Positions 28,901 through 36,843 of a stretch of 64,000 nt of DNA are shown one piece after another (positions within the stretch are counted from its first letter, which is position 1; every line of letters starts with the position of its first letter). Source of the stretch: an uncultured Marinicella sp. (GTDB lineage: Bacteria; Pseudomonadota; Gammaproteobacteria; Xanthomonadales; Marinicellaceae). A program made the translations under genes and the position numbers. The notes under the pieces were generated by a model. It was not told where the DNA came from. It was given only the letters and a program-made list of their open reading frames with translations, and made no database searches. The stretch covers positions 342,988 through 406,987 of the forward strand of contig CANNAM010000001.1 of assembly GCA_947502595.1 (NCBI GenBank). Direction: 5' to 3'.

Positions 28901-31801
28901 TACTGTGGGTGCTACAGCAAAACTTAGGGTTGCATCAATGTTGGTTTGGGTTAAATTGAAGGTCAAAGTTTGACCCGATTCATCAGCCGGGCCGGCAGAA
29001 ATGGCAGCAGCCCAAGTCAGTGATTCGGCACCACCGTCTTCATCAGTTGCAACTGGGTTGGTCGCAGCAGTAAAACTGGGCGCATCATTCACTGGGATAA
29101 TAGTAATGGTGAAATTTTGCCCTGCTGAAGTGTCTACTCCGCCATTCGCAGTTCCGCCTGAATCAACTGCCGTCACATTTACTGTGGCCACTCCACTGGT
29201 GTTCAAAGTAGGGGTATAAGTTAAATTGCCTGCAGCATCAACAGCAGGTTGTATGCTGAATAGGGCATTGTTGTTATTGGTGACAGTAAAACCCACTGTT
29301 TGTGCTGCTTCATCAGTAGGGCCAGGTGATATGGCAGTTGCCCATCCATTGACAGTTTGTGCGCCGGATTCTTCTAATACACTTTGGTTGGCACCTGCAG
29401 TGAAAGTGGGTGCATCATTGACTGCATCAACTGTGATTGAGAAACTCTGCGGAGGGGACGTGTCATCACCGCCATTCGCAGTACCTCCGTCATCCATTAA
29501 CTCCAATGAGATATTGGCAACACCATTGGCATCAGCTGCAGGTGTATAGCTCAGTGTGCCGCTGGCATCCACAGCAGGACCCGCACTGAACATCGCTGCA
29601 TTGTCATTCGCTGTAATGTTGAAAGTCAGGTTCTGACCTGCTTCATCCGGTGGTCCAGCTAAAATATTGGTTGCCCAATTCGGAATAGTTACTGTACCCG
29701 CGTCTTCATTGGCTGTTTGATTTGCACCAACTGTGAATGACGGTTCGTCATTCACCATGGTAACACTGATATCGAATGTTTGAATCGCTGAAGTATCCAC
29801 GCCACCATTGGCAGTGCCGCCATCATCAGAAATTGATACACTGACTGTTGCAGTGCCCAAAGCAGATGGATTTGTGCTGTAGCTTAGGTTACCGGCATTA
29901 TCAATGGCTGGTTGCACACTGAATAAAGCATTGTTGTTGTTGGATACATTAAAGCTGGTTGACTGAGTGGCTTCATCAACAGGGCCAGGTGAAATGGCTG
30001 TGGCCCAACCGTTAACCGTTTGTGCTCCGGCACCTTCTAAGACGCTTTCATTCGGTCCTGCCGTGAATGAGGGCGCATCATTTACTGCTGTTACTGTGAT
30101 GTTGAATGTGGCTGTGGGGGAAGTGTCTTGACCGCCATTGGCAGTGCCACCATCATCCATCAGAAACACCGATAAGTTGGCCGCTCCGTTGGCATCAGCA
30201 GCTGGTGTAAATGTCAGGTCACCACTGGTGGCATTGACTTGTGGTGCCACACTGAATAGTGCAGGGTTGTTATTATTAATGACTGTAAAAGTTAACCCCT
30301 GCCCAGATTCATCAGCAGGGCCCGCAGAAATAGCAGTAGCCCAAGCTGTTATTGTGACAGCAGAGACATCTTCATTGACAACTTGGTCAGCGCCTACAAC
30401 AAAAGAAGGTGCGTCATTCACCCCTTGTAGTGTGATTGAAAAACCTACTGTGGTAGATGTATCATCACCACCATTGGCGGTGCCGCCATCATCAGTTAAA
30501 TTAACGGTTAAGTTAGCCGTGCCAGTGGCATCAAGTACACCTTCAAAACTCAATGTACCAGCAGAATCAATATTGGGTTGGGTGGAGAAAATTGCCGCAT
30601 TGTCATTGCTTAAAACAGTAAAGGTTAAGTTTTGCGTGGACTCATTGGTAGCTCCTGGAGATATTGAGGTGGCCCAAGGTTCGCTGTAAACACCGGCAGT
30701 TTTAAGTTGGTTGACATTGCCACCACTGGTGAAAAATGGTGCATCATTTACTGCTGATATGTTGATGTTCACCAACGCTGGAGCAGAAGTGATCTGGCCG
30801 TCATTGGCTCTGATGGTGAAGCTGTCAGAACCATTGTGATTTGCATCAGGAGTGTATTGGACTGTCGAGGTGGTCGCATTAATAACAGTGAAGCCACTGA
30901 GGGTGCCATTACTGGGAGGGGTATCAACTAAGAAAGTGATGGCAGAACCCTCGGCATCGGTTCCAGAAACAGTGATTGTAACTGCAGTGTCTTCTGTGGT
31001 TGCTGCACTGCTGGGGTTTGCTACAGGCGCTTGGTTTTCTACATCAACCACATCCAGTCTTACATAAAAACTGTCATTTTGTTGGGTTGCAAACACTGCG
31101 GTTAAATCGGCATAACTGCCGGTTCCAGAGGTGTCGTTAATGGGGTCAGAGGCAGCTGGGTTGATGCCTGACCAGTCGTTGGTCTGTCCATCAATTATAA
31201 TAACTGCGGCCCAAGCAATGCCACACAAGGCAATCAGCACAACTGAGGTACTTAATTTTCGACTCAGTTGTTTGCGGCTAACCAGTAGCAACAACAGCAA
31301 CAATATGCCCATTGCTAACAGGCCTAAGGTTGGTATAGGTTGTGGGAAACCCAATGTGATGGGTCCACCATTGGTACCTGTTAAAACTATATCTGACACC
31401 GCGTCAGAATCAGTCACAAAATACAAGGTGGCTCGATCTTTGGTGTTATTACTGATGGCCGATGGGGGTATTGCTATTTCAAATACATCATTGCTATTAA
31501 GCCCTGTATTTAATCCCAAGGCAGCAGCGCTTATGCTGCTGGGGGTATTGAATACAGTGCCATCACAAGTGGCCAGTTGGGTGCTGGTGATGGTTGGTGG
31601 CAGTGCACTGTCGGTGGTTACGGTGACTCGTGAGTCAGCGCCTTGAATGGCTGTTGAAAAATCAGGTAAATTGACCAAACAACCTGTGCTTTGATCGCTG
31701 TCATTGTCTAAATACACATGATAAAATCGATTTTGAGCTTGGCTGTTTGAGGCAATGAGTACAGCTGCTAAAAATATATAAAACGTCCACCCTCTGATCA
31801 T
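25988..31801 (-). CDS. Giant secreted/surface protein: cadherin-like repeats plus parallel beta-helix
   Basis: A 1,937-residue protein with GGAG 5-8 nt before ATG. Signal peptide at residues 1-22 (ending SQAQ), then a small beta domain. At about 154-184 is PIPTLGLLAMGILLLLLLL followed by basic VSRKQLSRK, an IPTL-CTERM-like sequence normally found at protein C-termini. A second hydrophobic helix (about 187-203) follows, then a GQTNDWSGI domain. Residues about 250-1125 hold eight VNDAP-type cadherin/Ig-like repeats, six of which share a ~110-residue unit with W-A-T-x-I, GP.DE and DDGGTANGG. Residues about 1130-1930 are an Asn/Gly/Thr-rich right-handed parallel beta-helix (NTLRGIDISN, NNNAITAINGGVLNI). 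Probably a membrane-anchored or surface adhesin. It lies upstream of the collar operon, on the same strand. Confidence 0.85.
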   Translation of the reverse strand: MIRGWTFYIFLAAVLIASNSQAQNRFYHVYLDNDSDQSTGCLVNLPDFSTAIQGADSRVTVTTDSALPPTITSTQLATCDGTVFNTPSSISAAALGLNTGLNSNDVFEIAIPPSAISNNTKDRATLYFVTDSDAVSDIVLTGTNGGPITLGFPQPIPTLGLLAMGILLLLLLLVSRKQLSRKLSTSVVLIALCGIAWAAVIIIDGQTNDWSGINPAASDPINDTSGTGSYADLTAVFATQQNDSFYVRLDVVDVENQAPVANPSSAATTEDTAVTITVSGTDAEGSAITFLVDTPPSNGTLSGFTVINATTSTVQYTPDANHNGSDSFTIRANDGQITSAPALVNINISAVNDAPFFTSGGNVNQLKTAGVYSEPWATSISPGATNESTQNLTFTVLSNDNAAIFSTQPNIDSAGTLSFEGVLDATGTANLTVNLTDDGGTANGGDDTSTTVGFSITLQGVNDAPSFVVGADQVVNEDVSAVTITAWATAISAGPADESGQGLTFTVINNNNPALFSVAPQVNATSGDLTFTPAADANGAANLSVFLMDDGGTANGGQDTSPTATFNITVTAVNDAPSFTAGPNESVLEGAGAQTVNGWATAISPGPVDEATQSTSFNVSNNNNALFSVQPAIDNAGNLSYSTNPSALGTATVSVSISDDGGTANGGVDTSAIQTFDISVTMVNDEPSFTVGANQTANEDAGTVTIPNWATNILAGPPDEAGQNLTFNITANDNAAMFSAGPAVDASGTLSYTPAADANGVANISLELMDDGGTANGGDDTSPPQSFSITVDAVNDAPTFTAGANQSVLEESGAQTVNGWATAISPGPTDEAAQTVGFTVTNNNNALFSIQPAVDAAGNLTYTPTLNTSGVATVNVTAVDSGGTANGGVDTSAGQNFTITIIPVNDAPSFTAATNPVATDEDGGAESLTWAAAISAGPADESGQTLTFNLTQTNIDATLSFAVAPTVNSSTGNVEYTAASNTFGSATYDVVLMDDGGTANGGVDTSSPVVSLTITVNPVNDAPTVTAPGPFPVTTNIRIVIPDGANDLLAGASDIETGTTLTVQGTGIITTTQGGTVTVDNSTGTFTYDPAPGFTGTDSFNYQVCDDGVPLPSACSAAATVTLNVAGNTVWFIDNTATAGNGTLQTPFNSLTAFNTSTDPGTGDYVFIATGTGSYNEAGINLSNNQILFGQGTAGDFDTITGLTAAPLSINRPMLNGSNPVITSTSQGIVLAQNNTLRGIDISNTVQYGLVGTNVGNLTVDNVAVTGNGGAIEVSGSGSFGNNVNFNQLDSNSSAISGINLVNVTGTMSVSLAGTGLTNNSASPAMLISGGNLNLAYPGNITNSVGRSLDIFNKTSGTINLTGNIVDSGSGINLSNNTGATLNLASINLTTTNNNAITAINGGVLNITGNNNSIVTTTGRIITMDQTTIGSSGITLRSINNSAGDFGITIVNGGTSGSFTVTGTGTIAGSAGIIQNTSDNGLFFQNTNNINISNLNVNNGTNEVAGCLAGVSGLIGNCNGAIEFNNVSNINLVNMTIDGDGDASDELGIFAQNVSNFDMNGVTIQNVSDAQDEHGIYVVNLAGTGSDASRWQDLTVNNTVGDTAILITQNSGNAELTIDGDSTISNAREGGFEARTTNAAANLTVTLGDASAVGVGETVLFENTGTGASFIADNGAISANVRNTVFQPGAGVASIIRAGSGANGVMFVGMSAQSGGASSLSILNASGNDITEEDGGAGGTGRAGMALGGSRNINGNIIDNLVESNDEYVRGFFTNFIGVGNLATNTISIDNNIINMTGSGGNETIVGIEYVASDSNGELSVTTTNNTVFSAGDNGFSGGIFALVGDSGGGDNNTLCTDIIGNNATAPNAIAVDGEDYGFVSFAGTVFQLENPIIGALTEPQVDNHIINNDSGTSLATDVNVFNVGGSFTGVNSSCPQ

Positions 31802-32037
31802 AGTAACTCCAGGTATTTTTATTTTAAAATTAAGTTAAATAAATAAAAGTGAGGATGTATTCAGATTAAGACAATATGAATGAAGCCCCCCTTCATAACA
31901 CACAACAAACAAATTAATATAATTGTTAAATAATGTCAAATAATAATGTATCTTTCGTGGTCGTTCGGCGTAAAAACCTAATTATTTAGCTCATGTTCAT
32001 TTTGATTGGTTACAATAAGTTTTTTGTTGGATTTATT

Positions 32038-32694
32038 ATGATGAAAAAACTATTGATTGTGGGTGCTGTGCTGTTGTCCGGTTTAGTCCATCAAGTCGCG
32101 GCTGACCCCGCAGAAAAAACGGCGGTGAATGCTGCGCAATTGTTGGCTGGAGTCAGAGACGGGTTAACTGGCTTACAAGCTGAATTCATACAATATGAAT
32201 TGGCTGAATCAGGGGCCAAGCTAGACATCAACTCAGGCTTGGTATGGATGCAAGCTCCAGACATGTTCAGATGGCATTACAGCCAACCTTTTGAACAATT
32301 GATTGTGGCTGATGGCAAGCAAGTATGGGTTTATGACGAAGACTTGGAGCAGGTGACAGTTAAGCAACAAGACAATCAAATGAATCCAATATATGTCATT
32401 ATCAATGACGAAATGTCGCAGCAGCACTACCAAATTAAATATGAAACCACTGAACAGAAAATTGATTGGATCAGTTTGACACCTAAAGTTCACAATGAAG
32501 AAGTCAAAGCCGTTTGGCTGGCAATAAAAAACCAAACTGTTGAGCAAATCAAAGTATTTAATAACTTTGGTCAGACCATGATATTTGAGTTCAAGGCCAT
32601 TCAAAAGAACCCTCAATTTGAAACCGGTTTATTTGAGTTTGAGCCGCCTGAGGGCGTGGATGTAGTACAGGCCATTGCGGGTGAAATTGAGTAA
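32038..32694 (+). CDS. lolA: LolA, outer-membrane lipoprotein carrier
   Basis: About 218 residues from the ATG at 32038, which begins a proper signal peptide (MMKKLLIVGAVLLSGLVHQVAA). The upstream frame at 31993 is unlikely. The LolA fold is indicated by LTGLQAEFIQYE, GLVWMQAPDMFRWHYSQPFE, QLIVADGKQVWVYDEDLEQV and FEFEPPEGVDV. LolA shuttles lipoproteins through the periplasm from LolCDE to LolB. The 3' end overlaps rarA. In relatives it directly follows ftsK; here the accessory block intervenes. Confidence 0.95.
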   Translation: MMKKLLIVGAVLLSGLVHQVAADPAEKTAVNAAQLLAGVRDGLTGLQAEFIQYELAESGAKLDINSGLVWMQAPDMFRWHYSQPFEQLIVADGKQVWVYDEDLEQVTVKQQDNQMNPIYVIINDEMSQQHYQIKYETTEQKIDWISLTPKVHNEEVKAVWLAIKNQTVEQIKVFNNFGQTMIFEFKAIQKNPQFETGLFEFEPPEGVDVVQAIAGEIE

Positions 32695-34003
32695 ACAATT
32701 GTTCACTGACATCAAACACCAACCACTGGCTGATTTATTGCGGCCAAAGGCACTGTCTGCGATAGTTGGCCAACAACATCTGGTTGGCAATGGCAAGCCA
32801 CTGGCTTTGATGGCTGCCAACCAAACCATACATTCAATGGTTTTTTGGGGGCCGCCAGGTACAGGGAAAACCACTTTAGCGCGTATACTGAGCCAAACTG
32901 TGGATGCCCAACTGATTAATTTATCTGCAGTTCTGTCGGGTGTGAAAGACATTCGCTCAGCCATCACCCAAGCCGAACAAGCTTTGCCACAAAGCACCAT
33001 TTTATTTGTTGATGAAATTCACCGCTTCAACAAGTCTCAACAGGATGCTTTTTTACCGCATTTAGAAAGTGGTTTAATCACGCTGATAGGTGCCACCACT
33101 GAAAACCCCTCTTTTGCCTTGAACAATGCGTTGTTGTCACGTTTAAAAGTGTATATATTGAACAACCTCAGTGACGATGATTTGCTGCAGTTGTTACAGC
33201 AAAGTATTGAAACAGCAGGCTTTAAAATAACCATCAACCCACAACAGTCAATGGCCCTGGTCAGAGCGGCTGATGGTGATGGCCGGAAGTTGCTGGGTTT
33301 GCTGGAAATCTTACTGGATTATGTGACAGATGGTGTGGTCAAGGATCAGGACATTGGTTTGGTCACCACTGGTCAAGCCAGGCGTTTTGATAAAGGTGGT
33401 GATGAGTTTTATGAACAAATTTCTGCCTTACATAAATGCGTCAGAAGCTCGCACCCTGATGCTGCATTGTATTGGTTGGCGCGGATGTTAGATGGCGGCT
33501 GTGATCCAGCTTATTTGGCCCGCAGAATTTTACGCATGGCCACTGAGGACATTGGTAATGCCGATCCACGGGCCCTGTCTGTTTGTATGGATGCTTGGCA
33601 AAGCTATGAACGCTTGGGTTCGCCTGAAGGTGATCTGGCATTGGCACAAGCAGTGGCTTATATCGCCAGTTGCCCCAAAAGCAATGCAGTTTATTCGGCT
33701 TTCAAACAAGCCCAGGCCGATGTCCATCAATATGGTAGCTTGCCAGTACCGATGCATTTACGTAATGCCCCCACGCAACTGATGAAAAAATCAGGATTTG
33801 GTCAAGGTTATCAATATGACCACGATGTAGCAGGTGGTGTGGCCTTCGACCAAACGGGTTTTCCAGAACAAATGGGTGAAAAAGCGTATTACCAACCGAA
33901 TGGACAAGGGCTTGAAGGGAAAATTGCTGACAAGTTACAGTTCATCAGGTCCCAACGTGCAGCCGCTCAATCAAATAAACAGGCCAAAGGAAAACCACAA
34001 TGA
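32681..34003 (+). CDS. rarA: RarA (MgsA), replication-associated AAA+ ATPase
   Basis: About 440 residues. Possible starts are TTG 32675, GTG 32681 and TTG 32687, all overlapping lolA. GTG best matches the length before PLADLLRP in E. coli RarA. It contains Walker A WGPPGTGKTT, Walker B ILFVDEIHRFNKSQQD, sensor region GATTENPSFALNNALLSR, and the C-terminal tetramerisation/MgsA domain (AWQSYERLGSPEGDLALAQA). RarA acts at stalled replication forks with SSB. Its stop overlaps the crcB ATG. Confidence 0.96.
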   Translation: MKLSKQLFTDIKHQPLADLLRPKALSAIVGQQHLVGNGKPLALMAANQTIHSMVFWGPPGTGKTTLARILSQTVDAQLINLSAVLSGVKDIRSAITQAEQALPQSTILFVDEIHRFNKSQQDAFLPHLESGLITLIGATTENPSFALNNALLSRLKVYILNNLSDDDLLQLLQQSIETAGFKITINPQQSMALVRAADGDGRKLLGLLEILLDYVTDGVVKDQDIGLVTTGQARRFDKGGDEFYEQISALHKCVRSSHPDAALYWLARMLDGGCDPAYLARRILRMATEDIGNADPRALSVCMDAWQSYERLGSPEGDLALAQAVAYIASCPKSNAVYSAFKQAQADVHQYGSLPVPMHLRNAPTQLMKKSGFGQGYQYDHDVAGGVAFDQTGFPEQMGEKAYYQPNGQGLEGKIADKLQFIRSQRAAAQSNKQAKGKPQ

Positions 34004-34362
34004 TGGCATTGCTTGCAGTGGCGTTGGGAGGTGCAGCAGGTGCAAGTATTCGTTATGTGGTTAATCAGTTGGTCTCACAGGCATTGGGTTTCCCACTGTT
34101 TTGGGCCACCTTATTGGTTAATGTAGCTGGCTGCTGGTTGATGGGTAAAGCCTTCAACTATTTTAACAACCAGGTTGAACTCAATGAGCTTACCCGGTTG
34201 TTTGTTACGGTTGGGTTATTGGGCGCGCTGACCACTTGGTCAACATTTTCGATGGAGACGGTGGTGATGATACAAAATGATCAATTAACCAAAGCCATCA
34301 TGTATACAGTGGCCACCACATTTTGTTGTTTTCTGGCTTTTTGGCTTGGGGTGAAATCATGA
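34000..34362 (+). CDS. crcB: CrcB/Fluc fluoride ion channel
   Basis: A 120-residue protein with four hydrophobic segments. Conserved Fluc motifs: GGAAGASIRYVV near the N-terminus, the Asn in LLVNVAGCWLMG, and the TTWSTFSMETV stretch lining the fluoride path. It forms an antiparallel dimer that exports F-. It is embedded in an operon by ATGA overlaps with rarA and the next gene, so there is no room for a fluoride riboswitch directly upstream. Either ATG 34000 or 34003 could be used. Confidence 0.95.
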   Translation: MMALLAVALGGAAGASIRYVVNQLVSQALGFPLFWATLLVNVAGCWLMGKAFNYFNNQVELNELTRLFVTVGLLGALTTWSTFSMETVVMIQNDQLTKAIMYTVATTFCCFLAFWLGVKS

Positions 34363-35282
34363 ATGTATTGTTGTTATTATTGTTGTCTGCACAAGCTGTC
34401 TTGACAGCACCTGAGGCTGCCGAGGCCGAAGCCGAAGCTGTTGCAGCAGTACCTGGCAGTGAAATTCTGTTGTTTGACATCATACAAGGCCAAGGTGGCA
34501 TAATTGAACTGTCTGCGGGTAAAAACATCACCCAACGAATTGGCTATGACTCACAGCCACGTTTTTCCAAAGATGGCACTGTTTTGTACTACAGCCGTGA
34601 TGTGAAAGCAGGTAACAGCAGCCAAATGGACATTTATCAATACGAGCTGTTAACCGGTCAAACCAAGGCTTACCTGAGCACTGCAGAAAGTGAATACTCG
34701 CCAACACCGATGCTTGATGGAGCCAGTTTGAGCGTGGTCCAAGTTGATGCATCAGGTGATCAGTATATAGTTATTTTGGATGCTGAAGCTGAAAATCCAA
34801 TGAAGCGGTACAGTGACCTCAAACAAGTGGGGTATTTTAATTGGACCACAGGTGATATAAACTGGAGTTTTGTGTTGAATGACTCCAATGGTGGTGATTT
34901 ATACCATATGGGCAAAGACAAAAAAACTGTTTTATTGAGTGAAAATGTCGGCCGAACATTTGTCAATGACGCCACTAAAAAGTTGATTTACTATGTAGAT
35001 AAAAACACCACACCTTGGCGAATAAAATCCAGACAAAGTGAATTGCATGAAGCCAAAGACATCATGGCATTACCTGCAGGCGTTGAGGATTTTACCGTTG
35101 ATTCAAAAGGTCGGTTTTGGGCGGGTCAAAACAACGCTTTGCTGATCAGTACAGACCAGCAAAAATGGCAAAATATTCACACCTTCGAATTCCAAGACTT
35201 GCAGCAAATCAGTCGACTTACCACCAACCCAACAGCCAATAAGATTGCCATAGTATTTGCAGAAAAAACCCGCAGCGAATAA
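34359..35282 (+). CDS. TolB/PD40-like beta-propeller protein, unknown function
   Basis: About 307 residues from the ATG at 34359, which overlaps the crcB stop (ATGA); an upstream frame start at 34323 lies inside crcB. The signal peptide is MNVLLLLLLSAQAVLTAP. A low-complexity AEAEAEAVAA segment follows. WD40/TolB-like blades are indicated by GYDSQPRFSKDGTVLYYSRD and SEYSPTPMLDG. Probably periplasmic. It closes the lolA-rarA-crcB transcript just before tRNA-Arg. Role unknown. Confidence 0.75.
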   Translation: MNVLLLLLLSAQAVLTAPEAAEAEAEAVAAVPGSEILLFDIIQGQGGIIELSAGKNITQRIGYDSQPRFSKDGTVLYYSRDVKAGNSSQMDIYQYELLTGQTKAYLSTAESEYSPTPMLDGASLSVVQVDASGDQYIVILDAEAENPMKRYSDLKQVGYFNWTTGDINWSFVLNDSNGGDLYHMGKDKKTVLLSENVGRTFVNDATKKLIYYVDKNTTPWRIKSRQSELHEAKDIMALPAGVEDFTVDSKGRFWAGQNNALLISTDQQKWQNIHTFEFQDLQQISRLTTNPTANKIAIVFAEKTRSE

Positions 35283-35317
35283 AATACCCAACCTTGCATG
35301 ATTGACCACCCCAATAA

Positions 35318-35393
35318 GCGCCCGTAGCTCAGTGGATAGAGCAACCGCCTCCTAAGCGGTAGGTCGCAGGTTCGACTCCTGCTGGGCGCGCCA
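35318..35393 (+). tRNA. tRNA-Arg (anticodon CCU)
   Basis: A 76-nt cloverleaf with CCA encoded. The acceptor GCGCCCG pairs with TGGGCGC (one G-U). The D stem is GCTC/GAGC, the anticodon stem ACCGC/GCGGT with loop CTCCTAA (anticodon CCT, 35351-35353), and the T arm GCAGG-TTCGACT-CCTGC. It reads AGG codons. tRNA-Arg genes are frequent integration targets, and an integrase remnant lies 80 nt downstream. Confidence 0.98.
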
Positions 35394-35472
35394 CTTTTTC
35401 ACATCAAATCAATGACATAAGTTATGGATAATATTTATCCAATTGTCCTTTACGTAAAATTAATCATGGCTT

Positions 35473-35601
35473 TCAATCACTTGATGGTTTAACTGTTGCT
35501 ATTGGCTTATCATAAATCTCAAGCATATTTCTACTCCGATAGCCGCTGAAATTAAGTACTGCGTCATCCTCTGCTAGAGCTTGTAGGTAGTTTAAGTGGT
35601 T
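35473..35601 (-). pseudogene. C-terminal remnant of a tyrosine recombinase (integrase)
   Basis: On the minus strand 42 codons after a TAA read NHLNYLQALAEDDAVLNFSG, then YRSRNMLEIYDKPIATVKPS, then SD and stop TGA. The part GYRSRNMLEIYDK aligns with XerD GHSDLSTTQIYTH: the G, the position of the active-site His (Tyr here) and the catalytic Tyr nine residues later all keep their spacing. No start codon and no upstream catalytic Arg/His boxes are visible, so it is a fragment. It lies 80 nt from the 3' end of tRNA-Arg, where integrases of tRNA-targeting islands usually sit. Family assignment is by eye. Confidence 0.6.
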
Positions 35602-35703
35602 TTATTTAAGTTGGCAGAAACACATAAATTTTTATAAGGTAAACTCTGTTTGATTATCGACGTTTTTAATGAAGCTACTTTATTCAAAGCTGTCGAATCA
35701 TTA

Positions 35704-35729
35704 ATTACATTACATTGTTGTAATGTAAT
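35704..35729. promoter_or_regulatory. Palindromic operator-like site upstream of the DUF411 gene
   Basis: ATTACATTACA and TGTAATGTAAT form a perfect 11-bp inverted repeat with a 4-nt centre (TTGT). The core ACA-N4-TGTAATG matches a site in the copA-copR intergenic region (41016-41030), which suggests both bind the CopR-like regulator. No T-run follows, so it is not a terminator. Confidence 0.65.
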
Positions 35730-35776
35730 ACAGAATTGATTGAACTTTACTGAGCCATATGTATCATACTGAAACT

Positions 35777-36274
35777 ATGAAAAAAATAAATATTTCAATC
35801 GTAGCAATTGTATTTGTGGCTTCCACCGCTTTGGCCTCATTTGTGTTTGTAAGTGATTCTAAATCGCTATCTAATAATGTAACCTTAACCACTTATAAAA
35901 GCGCGAGCTGTGGTTGTTGCGTCAAGTGGATTGATCACGTTGAGCAAAATAAGCTCACTGTTAAAGCCATTAATACCATCGATCTAAACAGCCTCAAAGA
36001 CCGATACAAAGTGCCGGATAATTACCGTTCTTGCCACACTGCAGTTAGCCAAGACGGCTACGTCTTTGAAGGTCATATTCCGGCAAAATACATCCAGAAA
36101 TTTTTGCAAGAAAAGCCGAAGAATCAATTGGGTTTAGTGGTACCAGGCATGCCGATTGGCAGTCCTGGCATGGAATACCAAAATAAATTTAGTCCATATG
36201 TCATTATGGCATTTGATATAACTGGTGAATTAACCCCCTATGCTGTAATTAATCAGTATTCGGATCAGTTCTAA
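35777..36274 (+). CDS. DUF411 periplasmic metal-binding protein
   Basis: About 165 residues from the ATG at 35777; a Met at 35759 is also in frame. The signal or membrane anchor is INISIVAIVFVASTALASFV. DUF411 hallmarks: SASCGCCVKWIDHVE (Cys cluster), NYRSCHTAVSQDGYVFEGHI with a further Cys and His, and PGMPIGSPGMEY. Family members occur in copper and silver resistance loci and probably bind Cu(I) in the periplasm. It is the first gene of the copper cluster, just downstream of a strong palindrome. Confidence 0.88.
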   Translation: MKKINISIVAIVFVASTALASFVFVSDSKSLSNNVTLTTYKSASCGCCVKWIDHVEQNKLTVKAINTIDLNSLKDRYKVPDNYRSCHTAVSQDGYVFEGHIPAKYIQKFLQEKPKNQLGLVVPGMPIGSPGMEYQNKFSPYVIMAFDITGELTPYAVINQYSDQF

Positions 36275-36306
36275 TCATCCGTATAGGGGTTACACAGCCA
36301 TCGAAT

Positions 36307-36350
36307 AGTGGCGTTGGTGATACCTGTTGAATCACTAACGCTACTGTTTT
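36307..36350 (+). terminator. Probable terminator after the DUF411 gene
   Basis: A 15-bp stem with two wobbles (36307-36321 and 36331-36345) has a 9-nt loop and is followed by GTTTTC. The short T-run makes it a moderate candidate. Confidence 0.6.
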
Positions 36351-36384
36351 CAAATTAATAAATATAAGCTTTACAGGTAAAACT

Positions 36385-36738
36385 ATGAAAATTAAAAACA
36401 TATTGATAATCACATTAATATTTACAAGTCCCTACTTATGGGCACATACTGCATTAGAGGATTCAGTGCCAGAAAACAGGGCAACTCTTATTGAAGCTCC
36501 AAAGCAAATTGTTTTGAGCTTTACCCAACCAGCCAAGCTGGTTAAATTTGAATTATTATCGCCAGAAAATGAAACTATAGACACCGTTTTTAAGCCTTCA
36601 TTAGTAGATAGCCAAGAATTTATTATTAAGATAGATAAAGCGTTAACATTGGGTTTGCATACGGTTTTTTGGACCCTTATTGGCGCCGATGGTCATAAGG
36701 TGGAAGGTGACTTGCAGTTTACAGTTAAATCACTTTGA
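36385..36738 (+). CDS. copC: CopC-family periplasmic copper-binding protein
   Basis: A 117-residue protein with signal peptide cleaved before the first His of AHTALEDSVP, so that His would be the N-terminal Cu(II) ligand, as in CopC/PcoC. The beta-sandwich ends with WTLIGADGHKVEGDLQFTV, containing the conserved DGH. It lacks the Met-rich Cu(I) loop of PcoC. It is one of two CopC paralogues in the cluster, and the only one here on the plus strand. Confidence 0.9.
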   Translation: MKIKNILIITLIFTSPYLWAHTALEDSVPENRATLIEAPKQIVLSFTQPAKLVKFELLSPENETIDTVFKPSLVDSQEFIIKIDKALTLGLHTVFWTLIGADGHKVEGDLQFTVKSL

Positions 36739-36758
36739 GTCCATTAGCGTTTTCTTAA

Positions 36759-36791
36759 AGCGAAGTCGATAAGCAAAAGCTCGACTTCGCT
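36759..36791. terminator. Bidirectional terminator between copC and copD
   Basis: AGCGAAGTCGA (36759-36769) and TCGACTTCGCT (36781-36791) form a perfect 11-bp stem between convergent genes. Short T-rich flanks are present on the minus-strand exit. Confidence 0.8.
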
Positions 36792-36843
36792 ATTTAAAGT
36801 GATTAATAAGACAGAATATAAAGTCAGTATTATTAATTAAGGG

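Noticed and set aside
26193..31646. Several long open frames antisense to the giant protein (up to 293 codons)
   Set aside because: They reflect the repeat composition of the sense gene (Ser/Pro/Val-rich translations) and lack ribosome-binding sites or domains.
33950..34000. Fluoride riboswitch before crcB
   Set aside because: crcB starts inside the rarA stop codon; the upstream sequence is coding.
35602..35770. About 55-codon minus-strand open frame upstream of the integrase remnant
   Set aside because: A different frame, no recognisable motif, and it overlaps the DUF411 promoter palindrome; probably chance.
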